Below are positions 61,411 through 64,000 of a stretch of DNA of 64,000 bases, piece by piece (the stretch's first letter is position 1; every line of letters starts with the position of its first letter). Below the pieces are notes generated by a model that worked only from the letters and a program-made list of their open reading frames with translations, was not told the DNA's origin and did not search any database. Source of the stretch: Pseudomonas asuensis (GTDB lineage Bacteria; Pseudomonadota; Gammaproteobacteria; Pseudomonadales; Pseudomonadaceae). The stretch is from assembly GCF_014646755.1 (NCBI RefSeq), contig NZ_BMNW01000002.1:308035-372034 (forward strand), read 5' to 3'. The translations under genes and the position numbers were made by a program.

Positions 61411-62279
61411 ATGCCATTGCTACCCCGCTCCCCTCTACCCTGCAGCCTCGGCTACGTTCTCGCTTTCTCACGAAATTCATAAAGAACAAGGGCGCTGTCG
61501 TGGGCGCAGTGGTTCTGCTGCTGTTCGTCCTGGCCGCAACTCTGGCGCCCTGGCTTGCGCCTCATGATCCTCTCAAGGCGAACTTTCTGGCGGTTCGTAA
61601 AGCGCCCTCTGCGCTTTACTGGCTGGGGACGGATGAGCTAGGTCGCGACCTCTTCTCCCGACTGCTCTGGGGAGCCCGCAGCTCGCTGCTGGCCGGTGGT
61701 ATGTCGGTTGCCATCGCCATGGCCATCGGCGTACCGCTTGGCCTGATGGCGGGCTACTTTGGCGGTAAGCTGGATGCCCTTGTGTCGCGCATCATGGACG
61801 CATTGCTATCCTGTCCTTTTCTAGTCTTGGCGATTGCACTCGGCGCTTTTCTGGGCCCAAGCCTCACTAACGCCATGATTGCCATCGGCTTGTCCGCCAT
61901 GCCTATCTTCGCGCGGCTGACACGAGGCCAAGTACTTTCGATCAAGCACGAGGACTATCTGGAGGGAGCACGCGCCATCGGCCTGCCGGATCGCTGGATC
62001 ATCCTGCGCTATGTTCTACCAAACGTGCTTTCGCCCTTAGTCGTGCAGGCCACCCTGACTATTGCCTCAGCCATTCTGGCGGAAGCCAGTCTGTCTTTCC
62101 TTGGGCTTGGCCAACAACCACCCAGCCCTTCCTGGGGATCCATGCTCAACACCGCCAAGAACTTCATGGAGCAGGCGCCCTGGATGTCTATTGCCCCAGG
62201 GATGGCGATCTATATTACGGTGCTGTGCTTTAACCTCGTGGGCGATGGTTTGCGCGATGCGCTCGACCCCAAAGATTAA
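61407..62279 (+). CDS. Peptide ABC transporter permease, DppC/GsiD type
   Basis: 290 residues from ATG at 61407 (ATGA overlap). Cytoplasmic N-tail, then six helices with LGTDELGRDLFSRLLWGARSSLL and the EAA loop EDYLEGARAIGLPDRWIILRYVLPNVLSPLV. Second permease subunit. Confidence 0.93.
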   Translation: MNAIATPLPSTLQPRLRSRFLTKFIKNKGAVVGAVVLLLFVLAATLAPWLAPHDPLKANFLAVRKAPSALYWLGTDELGRDLFSRLLWGARSSLLAGGMSVAIAMAIGVPLGLMAGYFGGKLDALVSRIMDALLSCPFLVLAIALGAFLGPSLTNAMIAIGLSAMPIFARLTRGQVLSIKHEDYLEGARAIGLPDRWIILRYVLPNVLSPLVVQATLTIASAILAEASLSFLGLGQQPPSPSWGSMLNTAKNFMEQAPWMSIAPGMAIYITVLCFNLVGDGLRDALDPKD

Positions 62280-62305
62280 CCGTCAGACAAGAAGAGAGAG
62301 ATTCC

Positions 62306-63901
62306 ATGTTCGATGATCTGGACTACCGCCAGCCTTACGCCTCTGCCCGCTCGCCTGTCATGGGGCGGAACATGGTTGCAGCTTCCCAACCGCTAGCCGC
62401 GCAGGCGGGCTTGGATATGCTGCGTCGTGGCGGTAATGCCGTAGATGCGGCCATTGCCACTGCGATGGTCCTGACCGTGGTGGAACCCACAGGATGCGGT
62501 ATTGGCAGCGATGCTTTTGCCATCGTCTGGGACGGCAAGACGTTACAGGGACTGAACGCCTCCGGGCGGGCGCCGTCAGGCTGGACACCCCAGCATTTTG
62601 CGGGTCAAAAGCATATGCCCGAGCGGGGCTGGAATGCAGTGACAGTTCCCGGTGCCGTGTCCGCCTGGGTGGCGCTTTCCAAACGTTACGGTAAGCTACC
62701 CTTTGCAACAGTAGCCGAACCGGCCATCCGCTATGCACGAGACGGGTATCAGATAACACCTATCATTGCTGAACTCTGGCGGCGCGGAGGTCAACTGCTG
62801 AAAGATCAGCCTGGTTTTGCCGAATGCTTTCTGGCAAATGGCGGCGCGCCCAAGGCGGGGCAGAGGATTCAGCTAAAGGATCACGCGAAAACCCTAGAGC
62901 TGATTGCTGAAACCGCCGGTGAAGCGTTTTATCGGGGTGTCCTGGCTGAAGCCATGATCGCCCATGCCAAAACCAATGGCAGCGTTATGGATCTGGATGA
63001 TCTGGGAAGCCATTCAGTGGACTGGATCGAAACCTTAGCCACACCGTTTGCAGGTGCCATGGTTCATGAGCTTCCCCCTAACGGCCAAGGTATTGCAACG
63101 CTGAGCGGTCTTGGCATTCTGGAAGCCATCGGTATAGGAGATCACCCTGTCGACAGCCCGGAAACTCTCCATGTAGTACTGGAAGCAATGAAGCTGGCCC
63201 TCGCGGACCTGAATCATCACATTACGGACCAGGACCATATGCGCGTCCTGGCTCACCATCTGCTCGACCCAGCCTACCTCAAGACGCGTGCAGGTCTGAT
63301 CGGTGCGACAGCGGCAGATCCTGGTCATGGCTCGCCCAAGCCCGGCGGCACAGTGTATCTGTCAACCGCAGACGAAAACGGCATGATGGTATCGTTTATC
63401 CAGTCCAACTACATGGGATTTGGCTCAGGCGTTGTTGTACCTGGTACAGGGATCAGCCTACAAAACCGTGGCGCCGGATTCTCGCTGGATGTAGAGCACG
63501 TCAACGTAGTCGCCCCTCGCAAACGCCCCTTCCATACGATTATTCCCGGCTTTGCAATGAATACAGACGGCACGCCACTGATGTCCTTCGGCCTCATGGG
63601 CGGGCCTATGCAGGCTCAGGGACACCTGCAAATGATGCTGCGTATCCTGCGCTACAAACAGAATCCGCAAGCTGCAGCCGATGCACCACGCTGGCGTGTC
63701 GAATCCGGCCGCAGAGTTGCTGTTGAGCGGACATTCGACCCGCAAACAGTGGCGGCTTTACGTGCCAAGGGGCACGATATTCAGATAGAGGCACCAAGCG
63801 GCGTATTTGCGTTTGGCGGTGCCCAAATCATTCAGAAAACAGCCGATGGTTATGTCGGCGGTTCCGATCCACGTAAAGACGGGCAAGCGGTCGCGTTCTG
63901 A
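62306..63901 (+). CDS. Gamma-glutamyltransferase family protein without signal peptide
   Basis: 531 residues. Ntn-hydrolase: autocleavage would occur before Thr349 in KPGGTVYLSTADENG, aligned with the TTHYS nucleophile of GGT; the substrate-binding Arg lies in NASGRAP (88), and LGLMGGPMQAQGH and the GSGVVVPGTGISLQNRG loop fit the small subunit. No signal peptide, so cytoplasmic, unlike the periplasmic Ggt of E. coli. It could cleave gamma-glutamyl bonds after import by the adjacent transporter. Some members instead act as cephalosporin acylases. Confidence 0.88.
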   Translation: MFDDLDYRQPYASARSPVMGRNMVAASQPLAAQAGLDMLRRGGNAVDAAIATAMVLTVVEPTGCGIGSDAFAIVWDGKTLQGLNASGRAPSGWTPQHFAGQKHMPERGWNAVTVPGAVSAWVALSKRYGKLPFATVAEPAIRYARDGYQITPIIAELWRRGGQLLKDQPGFAECFLANGGAPKAGQRIQLKDHAKTLELIAETAGEAFYRGVLAEAMIAHAKTNGSVMDLDDLGSHSVDWIETLATPFAGAMVHELPPNGQGIATLSGLGILEAIGIGDHPVDSPETLHVVLEAMKLALADLNHHITDQDHMRVLAHHLLDPAYLKTRAGLIGATAADPGHGSPKPGGTVYLSTADENGMMVSFIQSNYMGFGSGVVVPGTGISLQNRGAGFSLDVEHVNVVAPRKRPFHTIIPGFAMNTDGTPLMSFGLMGGPMQAQGHLQMMLRILRYKQNPQAAADAPRWRVESGRRVAVERTFDPQTVAALRAKGHDIQIEAPSGVFAFGGAQIIQKTADGYVGGSDPRKDGQAVAF

Positions 63902-64000
63902 CTAGTCCATCTGGGAGGCTCGTTGGCAGGGCCTTCTGACTGCCTAATTGTCGCCATGTGATCACTGCGTGCCTGGGACCACGCCTTCGCGTATCAGGTC
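63902..64000. other. Right-hand end, no gene seen
   Basis: The last 99 bp contain no recognisable gene. Confidence 0.4.

Overview
The window looks like a Pseudomonas chromosome segment. The strongest marker is an AmrZ ribbon-helix-helix regulator at 32154-32474 whose core is almost the textbook Pseudomonas sequence; the uronate dehydrogenase and the LuxR/RsaM-like/LuxI block also fit. GC, judged by eye only, is in the mid-50s percent, lower than most pseudomonads and reminiscent of the P. luteola/P. zeshuii branch (inference). I see no rRNA, tRNA, CRISPR array, IS element or prophage.

Layout. 1-8.1 kb: the 5' part of kdgD, a chemoreceptor, and a three-gene EmrAB-TolC-type efflux operon divergent from an IclR-type regulator. 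8.1-13.2 kb: small housekeeping and envelope genes (alpha/beta hydrolase, CtaG-like and DUF2243 membrane proteins, SH3-like protein, AEC transporter, RcnB-like protein). 13.2-15.6 kb: an AT-rich, gene-poor stretch carrying a Tus-family replication-terminator protein and a short transcript-like element with a strong terminator. 15.6-19.4 kb: hydrolase/membrane fusion, monooxygenase, SDR and a divergent AraC regulator. 19.7-24.5 kb: uronate oxidation operon (udh, aldarolactonase, TRAP transporter). It shares a 22-bp palindromic operator with kdgD at the left edge, which catalyses a late step of the same pathway. 24.9-30 kb: proline iminopeptidase, GH3 glucosidase, Gfo/Idh oxidoreductase, P-loop kinase. 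30-32.5 kb: a quorum-sensing island with two lux-box-like sites, followed by amrZ. 32.6-35.2 kb: TerC, exonuclease III, GNAT.

35.2-54.4 kb is the most remarkable part: a block of about 17 genes that reads as a bacterial sphingolipid (ceramide) factory. One arm holds serine palmitoyltransferase-like enzyme, ACP, epimerase-type ceramide reductase, fatty acyl-AMP ligase and HIT protein; the divergent arm begins with a GNAT-like ceramide synthase candidate. Around this core sit parts for making and exporting a decorated headgroup: two sugar/alcohol-phosphate nucleotidyltransferases, a lipid kinase, a Tam41-like (CDP-lipid synthase-like) nucleotidyltransferase, a CDP-alcohol phosphatidyltransferase with an N-terminal extension, two LpxO-like hydroxylases, a glycosyltransferase/ELM1 fusion, an MsbA-like exporter and a dedicated LptF/LptG pair. 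The combination suggests a ceramide-based phosphoglycolipid exported to the outer membrane; its exact headgroup cannot be read from sequence.

54.7-63.9 kb: a purine nucleoside permease-like protein, then a tightly overlapping operon of GntR regulator, dipeptide/glutathione-type ABC importer and a gamma-glutamyltransferase without a signal peptide, consistent with import of gamma-glutamyl compounds and their cleavage in the cytoplasm.
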